DNA of 64,000 nt from an uncultured Prevotellaceae bacterium (GCA_900317325.1 ONGE01000008.1:1-64000); one strand, 5' to 3'. Numbered from the stretch's first letter, positions 43,150-52,507 are shown. Notes: generated by a model not told the origin, from the letters alone. Program-made: numbers and translations.

Positions 43150-43632
43150 CTACTTGTTGAAAACGCTGTTTTTATCGTTAAGGATGCGCTCCAGGTTCTC
43201 GGCGTTGATGTGGCCGTTGATGATCACCATGGCATCGGTCATGTCACTTGCGTTAGCAATCACGATTTCGCTGATATACTGGCCGTCACGGCGCACAAGA
43301 GCAGTCTTGGAGTCGTAGCCATTCTGATTGGCCATGATGACTTCATAGGAGTTGTCCTTGTAAAGATTCTGGATGCGTTTGCGGTACTTGTCGCGCACAT
43401 TAGCATTGCACTTGCTCAAGTCAAGCACTTGCACCGAACTGATGCCGATGCTGGCTTCGGACAAGGTGGGAGACAGGAGTCGTCCCAGTCCCAACAGTCC
43501 ACTTCCCACGTTGACATACTGGGCGTGCTTGGCGTCACGCATGTCGTTCATGATATCTTGGGCATTGTGATACATCATGCCACACGACGCCAATATCACA
43601 GTCGTCAACAAGAAAACAAATAATTTTTTCAT
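43150..43632 (-). CDS. DUF4252-type lipoprotein
   Basis: About 160 residues with a lipobox (ILASC, Cys17) and a mixed alpha/beta domain: GISSVQVLDLSKCNANVRDKYRKRI, then YEVIMANQNGYDSKTALVRRDGQYISEIVIAN and MVIINGHINAENLERIL. This is the pattern of DUF4252 proteins of Bacteroidota, which are of unknown function. Start at ATG 43632 (MKKLFVFLL). It stands alone between galK and the divergent pgk. Confidence 0.75.
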   Translation of the reverse strand: MKKLFVFLLTTVILASCGMMYHNAQDIMNDMRDAKHAQYVNVGSGLLGLGRLLSPTLSEASIGISSVQVLDLSKCNANVRDKYRKRIQNLYKDNSYEVIMANQNGYDSKTALVRRDGQYISEIVIANASDMTDAMVIINGHINAENLERILNDKNSVFNK

Positions 43633-43784
43633 ATTATAGCACATTTTGGTTTCGGGTCACAAATATAATACTAAAACTCCGTTTGTGAGAGAAATGAATT
43701 CTTAAAAATGGCAAAATCGTAAAATTCACGTCCAAATAAATAAATTTTTCCATAAAAAGCACTGCCGCATGAAGATAATTTTCC

Positions 43785-43792
43785 TAACTTTG
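43785..43792 (+). promoter_or_regulatory. -7 box of the pgk promoter
   Basis: TAACTTTG, 61 bp upstream of the pgk ATG. Confidence 0.5.
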
Positions 43793-43852
43793 CAGACTTA
43801 AATAATAGAAATACAGAAATACAATTTTCAATTATACAAAATAATAGTCAAG

Positions 43853-45106
43853 ATGGCAAAATTCAATGAATTCAACTTTGCCGGTAAGAAGGCAATCGTG
43901 CGCGTTGACTTTAACGTGCCCCTGAATGAAAAAGGTGAAATTACCGACGACACCCGCATCCGCGGTGCAGTTCCAACTCTGAAGAAAATCCTTGCCGACG
44001 GCGGCGCCCTCATCATCATGTCACACATGGGCAAGCCTAAAGGCAAAATCAACCACAAACTGTCACTGAGCCAGATCACCAGCGCCGTTGCTGCTGCACT
44101 GAGCCGTCCCGTACAGTTTGCTCAGGATAGTGCCGAGGCACATAACCAGGCCGCCGCTCTCCAGCCCGGCGAGGTACTGTTGCTCGAGAACTTGCGCTTC
44201 CACCCCGAGGAGGAAGGCAAGCCCGTGGGCATCGAGAAGGACGATCCCAACTATGATGCAGCCAAGAAGGAGATGAAGGCCCGCCAGACCGAGTTCGCGA
44301 AGACGCTGGCCAGCTATGCCGACGTGTATGTGAACGACGCTTTCGGCACCGCTCACCGTCGCCATGCCTCGACCGCCGTCATCGCCGATTTCTTTGACAA
44401 CGACCACAAGATGCTGGGTCTGCTCATGGAGAAAGAGGTGACCGCTATCGACAACGTGATGAAGAATGCTCAACACCCCTTCACCGCTATCATCGGCGGC
44501 AGCAAGGTATCTTCCAAGCTGTCGGTTATCAAGAACCTGCTCGACAAGGTGGATAACCTGATCATCGGCGGTGGCATGGGCTACACCTTCATCAAGGCAC
44601 AGGGTGGTCACATCGGTGACTCACTGCATGAGGACGACCTGATGCCCGAGGCACTGAACGTCATTGCCGCTGCCAAGGAGAAAGGCGTGAACCTGAGCCT
44701 CTCGGTAGCTACCGTTGCCGGCGACAGCTTCTCCAACGACGCTAACCGCCAGACGGTTGACATCTACAACATCCCTGATGGTTGGGAGGGCATGGATGCC
44801 AGCGAAGCATCGCTCGAGAACTGGAAGAAGATCATCCTCGACTCCAAGACCATCCTGTGGAACGGTCCCGTCGGTGTGTTTGAGTTCGAGAACTTTGCAC
44901 ACGGCACCGGTGAAATCGCCAAGTATGTGGCCGAGGCTACCCAGAACGGAGCCTACTCGCTCGTGGGCGGTGGCGACTCGGTAGCTGCCGTCAACAAGTT
45001 CGGCCTGGCCGACCAGGTATCCTACGTTTCGACCGGTGGTGGTGCCATGCTCGAGGCCATCGAGGGCAAGACCCTGCCCGGCGTAGCAGCCATCCTGGGC
45101 GAGTGA
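43853..45106 (+). CDS. pgk: Phosphoglycerate kinase
   Basis: A 417-residue glycolytic kinase making ATP from 1,3-bisphosphoglycerate. Two Rossmann-like lobes: [32 protein letters not shown] at the N-terminus, [10 protein letters not shown] and [11 protein letters not shown] in the hinge, and [15 protein letters not shown] with [13 protein letters not shown] at the nucleotide site. Normal length. Transcribed alone, with a strong terminator after it. Confidence 0.97.
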   Translation: MAKFNEFNFAGKKAIVRVDFNVPLNEKGEITDDTRIRGAVPTLKKILADGGALIIMSHMGKPKGKINHKLSLSQITSAVAAALSRPVQFAQDSAEAHNQAAALQPGEVLLLENLRFHPEEEGKPVGIEKDDPNYDAAKKEMKARQTEFAKTLASYADVYVNDAFGTAHRRHASTAVIADFFDNDHKMLGLLMEKEVTAIDNVMKNAQHPFTAIIGGSKVSSKLSVIKNLLDKVDNLIIGGGMGYTFIKAQGGHIGDSLHEDDLMPEALNVIAAAKEKGVNLSLSVATVAGDSFSNDANRQTVDIYNIPDGWEGMDASEASLENWKKIILDSKTILWNGPVGVFEFENFAHGTGEIAKYVAEATQNGAYSLVGGGDSVAAVNKFGLADQVSYVSTGGGAMLEAIEGKTLPGVAAILGE

Positions 45107-45131
45107 CACCCGAACTTTAATAGACTTTCAT

Positions 45132-45158
45132 AACCGCCTTTTGAGGCGGTTTTCTTGT
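45132..45158 (+). terminator. Terminator of pgk
   Basis: AACCGCCT and AGGCGGTT form an 8-bp stem with a four-base loop, followed by TTCTTGTTTT. Confidence 0.88.
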
Positions 45159-45164
45159 TTTAAA

Positions 45165-45196
45165 TTTGTATTAAAAAAGTATTATGATTAAATTTG
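45165..45196 (+). promoter_or_regulatory. Consensus promoter of the BspA-like gene
   Basis: TTTG (45165-45168), 20 bp, then TAAATTTG (45189-45196): a full Bacteroidota promoter, 45 bp before the ATG. Confidence 0.75.
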
Positions 45197-45241
45197 CATC
45201 GGTAAAAAATAGTTACACATTTACGACATCTTCACACCGCT

Positions 45242-48097
45242 ATGAAACGATTACATTACTTACTTTTGCTATTCTTGTTCACGATGAACGCAATTCCATC
45301 CCATGCCACTTATTACATTGTAGGCAATGAGCCGATTGGATTGGGGTTTTCTCCCGATAAGGGTCGTGCCATGACCGCGCATGCCGATGGCACCTACACT
45401 ATAGAGTGTGGTTCTTTTAACGGGTATGCGCGCTTTGTATTCGCCGATAGTCTTGCCGAGGCAGGTGATTGGGACACCTTTCATGCTTCGATGAGGATCG
45501 GTCCCGAGACACTTCAGAACATTTCATGTGGCGAATGGATTTCCACCCAAAAGGCCAGTGGTCAACGAAATGACAGTGGCTATCGACTGTATGGCTCCGG
45601 TGGTTACAAATACCTGATTACTTTTGATCCTGTTAATTGGCGTTTCAGGATTGACCATGCTGGAGAATGTGATTTCATTAAGGACGGCATCTGTTATAAC
45701 ATCATTAATGACCAGGAAGTAAGCGTGACGTATTATCAAAAAGGATACTATAATAGTTGGCATTATACTGGGTCTATCACAATTCCTGAGACGGTAAGCA
45801 TGTATGGCGATGCTGATTACAGAGTAACAGCCATCGGAGACAGTGCATTCTATTATTGTCGTAACCTTACAGAAATTATTTTGCCTCAAACCATCACATC
45901 AATAGGTGTCGAAGCGTTTTATGCTTCAGACATCCAAAGAATTGATATTCCTGATCCGGTCACTTTCATAGGAGAGCGTGCATTTGCAAATAATCCTGCA
46001 CTAACCGAAATCAAACTTCCAAGTAATCTTACTTCAATTCTAGAAGGCACTTTCTTCTATACAGGCTTGACAACTATTGATATTCCTAATACTGTTCGTT
46101 TCATCGGAGATGCAGCCTTCCATGACTGTTATAAACTTGAGCGCATCAGTATTCCAGAATCAGTTAACAGCATTCGAGATTTTACTTTTTATTTATGCGG
46201 ATCATTGAAAGAAGTATCATTGCCCAACCATCTCGCCCACATTGGGTATGGTGCATTTGCTGGCTGTAGAAGCCTTCGGGAAATTGAACTTCCCGCTTCA
46301 GTCACATATGTTGAACTGGCTGCTTTCTATGAGTGTGATTCCATAGAGACTGTACGCACGCCTAGTTTGGAGGCATGGTGCAACATCGTTTTCGATGACT
46401 TTGAAGAATATGTTTCAAATCCGCTGTATTTTGCCAAGCATTTCATTGTTGGCGGTGAGGAGCAGTCGCCCCATCTGGTTATACCCGAAGGGGTGCCCGT
46501 GATCAACATGTGCTCGTTTAAAGGTTTCGAAAACTTGACCAGTGTTATCATCCCCAATTCGGTGAAAGAAATCTGTCAGAGTGCTTTTGGCCTATGTCCA
46601 AACTTGCAGGAAGTATCGTTTGGTGATAGTGTAAGAATTATCGGTAATTACGCTTTTGAATGTTGTCATGCTCTTCAGGCAGTCTGTCTGTCCACTAGAT
46701 TGAGTGACATTGGCTATTTTGCGTTCTACCATTGTAAAAGTCTTGTCGGTTTGGAACTCCCGGATGAGGTCACCAGTATAGGTACTGCCGCATTCGCTGA
46801 ATGTGAGGCACTAAAATACGTCATGTTGGGCAACGCTTTGACGACTTTACCACGATCAATCTTCTGCTACGACCACAACCTGACAAATGTGAGATATAAC
46901 GAGGCTCTGACCACAATTGACGATTATGCATTTTACCAATGTACAAATTTAGAGTCATTAGATTTGCCGGATCATGTCGCATATATCGGCGAAAGTGCCT
47001 TCGAAGATTGCAAAAGCCTGGGTAGCGGATTAAACGCCCAGTCGTTAAAAGCTATCGGGACTTGTGCTTTTAAGGGCTCTCACTTGCCATCGGTTGAGAC
47101 CAGCGACGGCTTGGAAACCATCGGCAGCAGTGCCTTCGAGAATTGCGACAATTTGTCGAATGTCATCATCCCCAGTGCGACACAATCGTTGGGTATGCGT
47201 GCTTTCTACAATTGTGCAAATCTAACTGACGTCACGCTGGGCGACAATGTGCTGGATATAGAGAAATACGCTTTCATGAATTGCACATCGCTTACCAACG
47301 TGGATTTGGGCAATGGCATCGAGAGCATTGGTGACAGCGCATTCATGGATTGTTCGGCGCTTGTCGAAATAACGATACCCCACTCGGTAACCACCATCTA
47401 TAAAGGTGCTTTCCAGAATTGTGTAGGACTGACTCAATTGAGTTTTGCCGAAGGTGTTCAAGCCATCAGAGGCCACGCTTTCTGCAACTGCAAAGGTCTT
47501 ACGGGAGTGGTTCTTCCCAATTCTTTGCTGACTATTGGAGACTATTCATTCGCCGACTGTCATGCATTAGAAAGCGTTTCATTCGGTAAATCCCTGGAAA
47601 AGATTGGCCAATATGCTTTCACCAATGATTATTCATTAACCGAAATCAAGCTCCCGAACACAGTCAAGTCAATTCAAACACATGCGTTTTCCTATTGCAG
47701 GCATTTAACGACTGTCTCGTTGGGCAAGTCATTGGAATCAATCGGCGCAAATGCTTTCTTCCAAGACAATGCATTAATGCAGATGTCTTGCATGGCCAAG
47801 ACACCCCCATCTTTGCAAACCATCACAAGCCAGATGCAAAACACGACTGTTCTATACGTACCAATCAAATCTCTAGTACTCTATCGGACTATCCTGCCCT
47901 GGAGATGGATGAAACACATCGTCGGTGTGATTGATGCCGACGTGAACGGCGACGACGAAATCAACATTGCAGATGTGAACATGGTCATCGACGCCATCAT
48001 GAGCAATGAGAGCAGCGATTTGCAGGATGTGAACGGCGACGGCGAAATCAATATCGCCGACATCAACGTCATCATCGACGCCATCTTGAACGAGTAA
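45242..48097 (+). CDS. Secreted BspA-like leucine-rich-repeat protein with dockerin-like tail
   Basis: A 951-residue exported protein. After a signal peptide (residues 1-22) comes an unassigned beta-rich domain (about 24-140), then some 28 LRR_5/BspA-type repeats (about 185-870) of the form AIGDSAFYYCRNLTEIILP. The tail has two dockerin-like calcium loops (DVNGDDEINIADVNMVIDAI and DVNGDGEINIADINVIIDAI) like those of the two S8 proteases. BspA proteins bind host proteins or other bacteria. AT-richer than neighbouring housekeeping genes. Surface delivery by T9SS is an inference. Confidence 0.9.
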   Translation: MKRLHYLLLLFLFTMNAIPSHATYYIVGNEPIGLGFSPDKGRAMTAHADGTYTIECGSFNGYARFVFADSLAEAGDWDTFHASMRIGPETLQNISCGEWISTQKASGQRNDSGYRLYGSGGYKYLITFDPVNWRFRIDHAGECDFIKDGICYNIINDQEVSVTYYQKGYYNSWHYTGSITIPETVSMYGDADYRVTAIGDSAFYYCRNLTEIILPQTITSIGVEAFYASDIQRIDIPDPVTFIGERAFANNPALTEIKLPSNLTSILEGTFFYTGLTTIDIPNTVRFIGDAAFHDCYKLERISIPESVNSIRDFTFYLCGSLKEVSLPNHLAHIGYGAFAGCRSLREIELPASVTYVELAAFYECDSIETVRTPSLEAWCNIVFDDFEEYVSNPLYFAKHFIVGGEEQSPHLVIPEGVPVINMCSFKGFENLTSVIIPNSVKEICQSAFGLCPNLQEVSFGDSVRIIGNYAFECCHALQAVCLSTRLSDIGYFAFYHCKSLVGLELPDEVTSIGTAAFAECEALKYVMLGNALTTLPRSIFCYDHNLTNVRYNEALTTIDDYAFYQCTNLESLDLPDHVAYIGESAFEDCKSLGSGLNAQSLKAIGTCAFKGSHLPSVETSDGLETIGSSAFENCDNLSNVIIPSATQSLGMRAFYNCANLTDVTLGDNVLDIEKYAFMNCTSLTNVDLGNGIESIGDSAFMDCSALVEITIPHSVTTIYKGAFQNCVGLTQLSFAEGVQAIRGHAFCNCKGLTGVVLPNSLLTIGDYSFADCHALESVSFGKSLEKIGQYAFTNDYSLTEIKLPNTVKSIQTHAFSYCRHLTTVSLGKSLESIGANAFFQDNALMQMSCMAKTPPSLQTITSQMQNTTVLYVPIKSLVLYRTILPWRWMKHIVGVIDADVNGDDEINIADVNMVIDAIMSNESSDLQDVNGDGEINIADINVIIDAILNE

Positions 48098-48110
48098 AGA
48101 TTGTACATCA

Positions 48111-48198
48111 AGACAACCTTGACTACCCTATTGACAAGTGTTGACAACATGATTGTTGTATTGCATTGTCAAAATGTTGTCAAGGTTGTCTGTTTTTT
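48111..48198 (+). terminator. Long three-stem hairpin after the BspA-like gene
   Basis: A 13-bp outer stem (48111-48123 with 48179-48191), a 7-bp middle stem (48131-48137 with 48166-48172) and a 6-bp inner stem (48144-48149 with 48154-48159) stack into one 81-nt hairpin followed by GTTTTTTT. It can terminate transcription, but is far larger than needed and could be a small mobile palindrome. Confidence 0.75.
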
Positions 48199-48234
48199 TA
48201 TATTGGTGATATACAGTTATTGTAAAAAAAGCAG

Positions 48235-48242
48235 TACCTTTG
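48235..48242 (+). promoter_or_regulatory. -7 box of the pta promoter
   Basis: TACCTTTG, 52 bp upstream of the pta ATG. Confidence 0.5.
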
Positions 48243-48293
48243 CACATCAGTCAATTAACAATCAGTTTTCCTTAAATACTTCAAAACGAGACA

Positions 48294-49304
48294 ATGGAAC
48301 CTTTATTTGAGAAACTCAAAAGCAACGCGATTGCCAAGAGGCAGCGCATCGTTCTTCCCGAGAGTACCGAACCCCGCACACTGACAGCTGCCGAACGCAT
48401 CATCGCCGACGGCATTGCCGACATTGTGCTCATTGGCGACAAGGCCGAGATCCTTGCCAAAGCCGCTGAACTTGGTCTCAAGAACATCGACAAGGCCCAA
48501 GTGATCAACCCCAACGACGCCGAGGGTGTCGAGAAATATGCCCAGCTGTTCTACGAACTGCGCAAGGCCAAGGGTGTGACCATCGAGGACGCCCGCAAGA
48601 AGGTGCTCGACCCGCTGTACTTGGGTTGCTTGCTTATCAAGGCCGGTGATGCCGACGGACAGGTTGCCGGTGCCATGAACACCACGGGCAACGTGCTGCG
48701 TGCCGCCTTCCAGGTACTGAAGACCGCGCCCGGTATCAGCACCGTGAGCGGCGCTTTCCTGATGCTGTTGCCCGAGGGCTCTCCCTACGGCCACAACGGC
48801 GTGATGGTGTTTGCCGACTGCGCAGTTGTGCCTGATCCCGATGCTCAGCAGCTGGCACAGATTGCAGTGAGCGCCGACCGCACTGCACGTGCTCTTGCCG
48901 AAATCGACGATCCCAAGATCGCCATGCTCAGTTTCTCGACCAAGGGCAGCGCCAAGCATGAGCGCGTCGATAAGGTGGTTGAGGCTACCCGCATTGCCAA
49001 GGAGATGAACCCCAACCTGAAGATTGACGGTGAACTCCAGGCCGATGCAGCCATCGTGCCCAGCGTGGGCGCCAGCAAGGCTCCCGGCAGCGACATCGCC
49101 GGTCACGCCAACGTGCTCGTGTTCCCCGACCTGGGCGTGGGCAACATCGCTTACAAGCTGGTTCAGCGCATCGCCGGTGCCAAGGCTGTGGGTCCCGTCC
49201 TGCAAGGTCTTGCCGCTCCCGTCAACGACCTGTCGCGCGGCTGCAACGAGGACGACATCTACCGCACCGTCATCCTGACCTGCAACCAGGCCATTAATCG
49301 TTGA
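48294..49304 (+). CDS. pta: Phosphate acetyltransferase
   Basis: A 336-residue short-form Pta converting acetyl-CoA and phosphate to acetyl phosphate. Segments RIVLPESTEPRTLTAAERI, GAMNTTGNVLRAAFQVLKTAPG, SAVSGAFLM-like STVSGAFLMLLPEG and NVLVFPDLGVGNIAYKLVQR are typical of the catalytic PTA_PTB domain; no N-terminal regulatory domain is present. Forms an operon with ackA, giving acetate and ATP. Its stop codon lies within the first unit of a heptamer array. Confidence 0.96.
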   Translation: MEPLFEKLKSNAIAKRQRIVLPESTEPRTLTAAERIIADGIADIVLIGDKAEILAKAAELGLKNIDKAQVINPNDAEGVEKYAQLFYELRKAKGVTIEDARKKVLDPLYLGCLLIKAGDADGQVAGAMNTTGNVLRAAFQVLKTAPGISTVSGAFLMLLPEGSPYGHNGVMVFADCAVVPDPDAQQLAQIAVSADRTARALAEIDDPKIAMLSFSTKGSAKHERVDKVVEATRIAKEMNPNLKIDGELQADAAIVPSVGASKAPGSDIAGHANVLVFPDLGVGNIAYKLVQRIAGAKAVGPVLQGLAAPVNDLSRGCNEDDIYRTVILTCNQAINR

Positions 49305-49330
49305 TTAGGGATTAGAGATTAGTGATTAGA
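49303..49330. repeat. 7-bp tandem array (unit GATTAGN)
   Basis: Four perfect GATTAGN units between pta and ackA. The pta TGA stop overlaps the first unit. Confidence 0.93.
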
Positions 49331-49353
49331 GAAATATTAAAAACCAAAGAATA

Positions 49354-50568
49354 ATGAATATCTTAGTATTAAATTGCGGCAGCAGCTCTGCCAAGTACAA
49401 ACTCATCGAGATCAAGGAGAACAAGACCCTCGCCGAGGGCGGTGTAGAGAAAATCGGTCTGCCTGACGGTTTCATCAAGCTGAAATTTGACGACGGCAGC
49501 AAGAAGAACATCGACCTGGGTCTCACCGACCACAAGGGTGCCATCAAGGCCATCCTCGATGCCCTCGTTAACCCCGAGTATGGTTGCATCATGGACCTGA
49601 AGGAAATCGACGCCGTGGGTCACCGCGTGGTGCATGGCGGCGAGAAGTTCAGCCGCAGCGTCCTCATCACCGACGAGGTGAAGGACATGATCCGCGAGTG
49701 CTACGGCATCGCTCCGCTGCACAACCCCGTGAACATGGCAGGTATCGAGGCCATCGAGGCCGTGCTGCCCGGTGTTCCCCAAGTGGCTGTGTTTGACACC
49801 GCTTTCCACCAGACGATGCCCAAGGCTGCCTACATGTATCCCCTGCCCATGGAGTATTACACCACCGACCATGTGCGCCGCTATGGCTTCCACGGCACCA
49901 GCCACCGCTTCATTACACAGCGCGTGTGTGAAATGCTGGGCACTACCCCCGAGGGCAAGCGCATCATCTGCTGCCATATCGGCAACGGCGCCAGCATCAG
50001 TGCCATCAAGGACGGCAAGAGCATCGACACCACGATGGGTCTCACCCCCACCGAGGGCTTGATGATGGGTACCCGTTCGGGCGACGTCGACCCCGGTGCC
50101 ATCCTCTTCCTCATGGAGAAATACAACCTCACCCCTGCCGAGATGCTCAACATCATCAACAAGAAGAGCGGTGTGCTCGGCATCACCGGACTGAGCAGCG
50201 ACATGCGCGACGTGGTTGACGCTGCTGAGGAGAAGAACGACAAGCGTGCACAGCTCGCTCTCGACATGTATGAGCTGCGCATCCTCAAGTACATCGGCGC
50301 CTATGCTGCCGAACTCGGCGGCGTGGATATCATCGCCTTTACCGGTGGCGTCGGCGAGAACCAGTACCAGACCCGCAAACGCGTTTGCCGCAACCTGGAG
50401 TATCTGGGCGTGAAGATTAACGAGGAATTGAACGACACCCTGTGGCGCGGCAAGGAAGGTGAGATCAGCACCCCCGACAGCAAGGTCAAGGTCGTTGTCG
50501 TCCTCACCGACGAGGAATACATGATTGCCCGCGACACCGAGGCCATCATCGAAGGCCGTGAGCCCTAA
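49354..50568 (+). CDS. ackA: Acetate kinase
   Basis: A 404-residue ASKHA kinase making acetate and ATP from acetyl phosphate. Start NILVLNCGSSSAKYKLIEI, then GHRVVHGGEKFS, VFDTAFHQTMP, GFHGTSHRF, GNGASISAI, MGLTPTEGLMMGTRSGDVDPG and FTGGVGENQ, all conserved signatures. Normal length. Second gene of pta-ackA; a 26-bp palindrome with a T run ends the operon. Confidence 0.97.
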   Translation: MNILVLNCGSSSAKYKLIEIKENKTLAEGGVEKIGLPDGFIKLKFDDGSKKNIDLGLTDHKGAIKAILDALVNPEYGCIMDLKEIDAVGHRVVHGGEKFSRSVLITDEVKDMIRECYGIAPLHNPVNMAGIEAIEAVLPGVPQVAVFDTAFHQTMPKAAYMYPLPMEYYTTDHVRRYGFHGTSHRFITQRVCEMLGTTPEGKRIICCHIGNGASISAIKDGKSIDTTMGLTPTEGLMMGTRSGDVDPGAILFLMEKYNLTPAEMLNIINKKSGVLGITGLSSDMRDVVDAAEEKNDKRAQLALDMYELRILKYIGAYAAELGGVDIIAFTGGVGENQYQTRKRVCRNLEYLGVKINEELNDTLWRGKEGEISTPDSKVKVVVVLTDEEYMIARDTEAIIEGREP

Positions 50569-50616
50569 GGCATTAAACTACGAATTACACAAATTAAACT
50601 AATCGTTTATTGAATA

Positions 50617-50648
50617 TAGAGACGCAAAATTTTGCGTCTCTACTTTTT
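50617..50648. terminator. Palindrome/terminator after ackA (GAGACGCAA family)
   Basis: A perfect 26-bp palindrome (50617-50642, half-site TAGAGACGCAAAA) followed by seven or more T. The same GAGACGCAA core recurs at 51839-51862. The pheS -7 box TACCTTTG (50654-50661) is directly downstream. Confidence 0.8.
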
Positions 50649-50685
50649 TTATGTACCTTTGCACGTTAATTCAACGACAAAGACT

Positions 50686-51723
50686 ATGTTAAAGGATAAG
50701 ATAGAAGCGCTGAAGGCGCAAATTGCTGAGCTCAAGGCCGAGAACGAGGAGGCTCTTGAGGCATTGCGTATCAAATATCTGAGCAAGAAGGGTGAGATCA
50801 CCGCTTTGTTCAACGAGTTCCGCGAGGTGGCTCCCGAGGAGAAACGCGAGCTGGGCCAGAAGCTCAACGAGCTGAAGAACCTCGCTACCGACAAGATCAA
50901 CGCCCTGCGCGAGGCCACCAAGCAGCAGGCCAAGGAGCAGAACAAGATCGACATCACTCGTCCCGCTTTCCCGGCCGAGTTGGGTACCCGTCATCCGATT
51001 TCGGTGGTTCGTAAGCAGATCATCGACATCTTCTCACGTCTGGGCTTTACCATTGCCGACGGTCCTGAGGTTGAGGACGACTGGCACGTGTTCAGCGCGC
51101 TGAACTTCGCTGCCGACCATCCCGCCCGTGACATGCAGGACACCTTCTTCATCGAGAAGAATGACCAGGATGTGACCCGCAACATCGTGTTGCGCAGCCA
51201 CACCAGCTCGGTACAGGTGCGCACGATGGAACGCCAGCAGCCGCCCATCCGCATCATCTGCCCGGGTCGCGTTTACCGCAACGAGGCCATTACTGCCCGC
51301 GCTCACTGCTTCTTCCACCAGATCGAGGGTCTGTATATCGACAAGAACGTTACCTTTGCCGACCTGAAGCAAGTGCTGCTGCACTTTGCACAGGAGTTGT
51401 TCGGCACCGAGACCGAGATTCGCTTGCGCCCCAGCTATTTCCCGTTCACCGAGCCCAGCGCCGAGATGGACGTCACCTGCATGCTGTGCGGTGGCAAGGG
51501 CTGCGGTTTCTGCAAGCACACGGGTTGGGTCGAGATTCTGGGCTGCGGCATGGTGGATCCCGCCGTGCTTGAGGCCAGCGGCATCGACAGCACGGTCTAT
51601 AGCGGCTATGCCTTCGGCCTTGGCGTGGAGCGCATCACCAACCTGAAGTACATGGTGAAAGACCTGCGCATGTTCAGCGAGAACGACGTTCGCTTCCTTG
51701 ACGAGTTCAAGAGCGCGCACTAG
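50686..51723 (+). CDS. pheS: Phenylalanyl-tRNA synthetase alpha subunit
   Basis: A 345-residue class II synthetase subunit. N-terminal coiled coil (about 1-85: MLKDKIEALKAQIAELKAENEE) binds tRNA; the catalytic core has HPISVVRKQIIDIFSRLGF, VLRSHTSSVQVRTM (motif 2 region) and GYAFGLGVERI (motif 3). A four-Cys insert CMLCGGKGCGFCKHTGW is present. Start at ATG 50686; the longer frame reads through the promoter. pheT is not adjacent. Confidence 0.96.
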   Translation: MLKDKIEALKAQIAELKAENEEALEALRIKYLSKKGEITALFNEFREVAPEEKRELGQKLNELKNLATDKINALREATKQQAKEQNKIDITRPAFPAELGTRHPISVVRKQIIDIFSRLGFTIADGPEVEDDWHVFSALNFAADHPARDMQDTFFIEKNDQDVTRNIVLRSHTSSVQVRTMERQQPPIRIICPGRVYRNEAITARAHCFFHQIEGLYIDKNVTFADLKQVLLHFAQELFGTETEIRLRPSYFPFTEPSAEMDVTCMLCGGKGCGFCKHTGWVEILGCGMVDPAVLEASGIDSTVYSGYAFGLGVERITNLKYMVKDLRMFSENDVRFLDEFKSAH

Positions 51724-51724
51724 T

Positions 51725-51747
51725 CATTTGCCGCCTCGCGGCAAATG
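51725..51747. terminator. Hairpin after pheS
   Basis: CATTTGCCGC and GCGGCAAATG form a perfect 10-bp stem with loop CTC, 2 bp after the pheS stop. No T run follows; a heptamer array does. Confidence 0.55.
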
Positions 51748-51839
51748 AGGTTAAAGGTTAAAGGTTAAAGGTTAGAGGTTAAAGATTATCTACTAACGGC
51801 TAAGGACTAAGGACTAGGGACTAAAAACTAAGAACTAAA
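51748..51839. repeat. Two 7-bp tandem arrays (AGGTTAA and GACTAAG units)
   Basis: First array 51748-51782: five AGGTTAA-type units. Second array 51798-51839: six GACTAAG-type units in exact phase. Together they fill the pheS-nth gap between two hairpins. Confidence 0.95.
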
Positions 51840-51862
51840 GAGACGCAAGATGTTGCGTCTCT
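51839..51862. repeat. Palindrome, second copy of the GAGACGCAA family
   Basis: AGAGACGCAA and TTGCGTCTCT form a 10-bp stem with loop GATG, 15 bp upstream of the nth start. Without a T run, so it is not an obvious terminator here. Confidence 0.8.
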
Positions 51863-51877
51863 ACATTTATAAGAGAG

Positions 51878-52507
51878 ATGACCATTAAGGAGAGATACGA
51901 GGGGATACTGGAGTATTTCAAGGAAAGACAGCCCAATCCCGAGACCGAATTGCAGCATGGCGACCCGTTTGAGTTACTGGTTGCTGTGATGCTGAGTGCC
52001 CAATGCACCGACAAGCGGGTGAATATGGTGACTCCACCCCTGTTTGCTGCCTACCCCACTCCGCAAGCTATGGCCGGTGCCAGCGTCGAGGACATATTAG
52101 AATATGTGAAAAGTGTCTCCTATCCCAACAGCAAGGCGGCTCACCTGCAACAGATGGCCCGGAAATTGGTCGAGGACTTTAACGGTCAGGTGCCTGACAA
52201 CATGAAAGACCTGACTTCGTTGCCCGGCGTGGGACGCAAGACTGCCAATGTGGTGATGGGTGCAGCCTTCGGCAAAGCGACCATCCCTGTCGATACCCAT
52301 GTCTATCGGGTGTCGCATCGTGTGGGGCTCTCGCAGGGCAAGACACCAAACGACGTGGAACGCGACCTCATGCGCCACATCCCCGAGGAGATGCGCTTCA
52401 AGGCTCATCACTGGATACTGCTCCACGGGCGCTACGTGTGCAAGGCCCTGCGGCCCGATTGCCTGAACTGCGGAATCCAGCAGTATTGCAAGCAGTACAG
52501 CAAGTAA
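51878..52507 (+). CDS. nth: Endonuclease III (DNA glycosylase/AP lyase)
   Basis: A 209-residue base-excision-repair enzyme that removes oxidised pyrimidines. Helix-hairpin-helix LPGVGRKTANVVMGAAFG with catalytic Lys121, and Asp139 in IPVDTHVYRVSHR. The C-terminal iron-sulfur cluster cysteines are in VCKALRPDCLNCGIQQYC. Normal length. No consensus promoter was found; the upstream gap is filled with repeats and palindromes. Confidence 0.95.
   Translation: MTIKERYEGILEYFKERQPNPETELQHGDPFELLVAVMLSAQCTDKRVNMVTPPLFAAYPTPQAMAGASVEDILEYVKSVSYPNSKAAHLQQMARKLVEDFNGQVPDNMKDLTSLPGVGRKTANVVMGAAFGKATIPVDTHVYRVSHRVGLSQGKTPNDVERDLMRHIPEEMRFKAHHWILLHGRYVCKALRPDCLNCGIQQYCKQYSK

Noticed and set aside
5852-51839. 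CRISPR arrays
   Set aside because: The 7-bp arrays have no spacers, repeats are far too short, and no cas genes are present.
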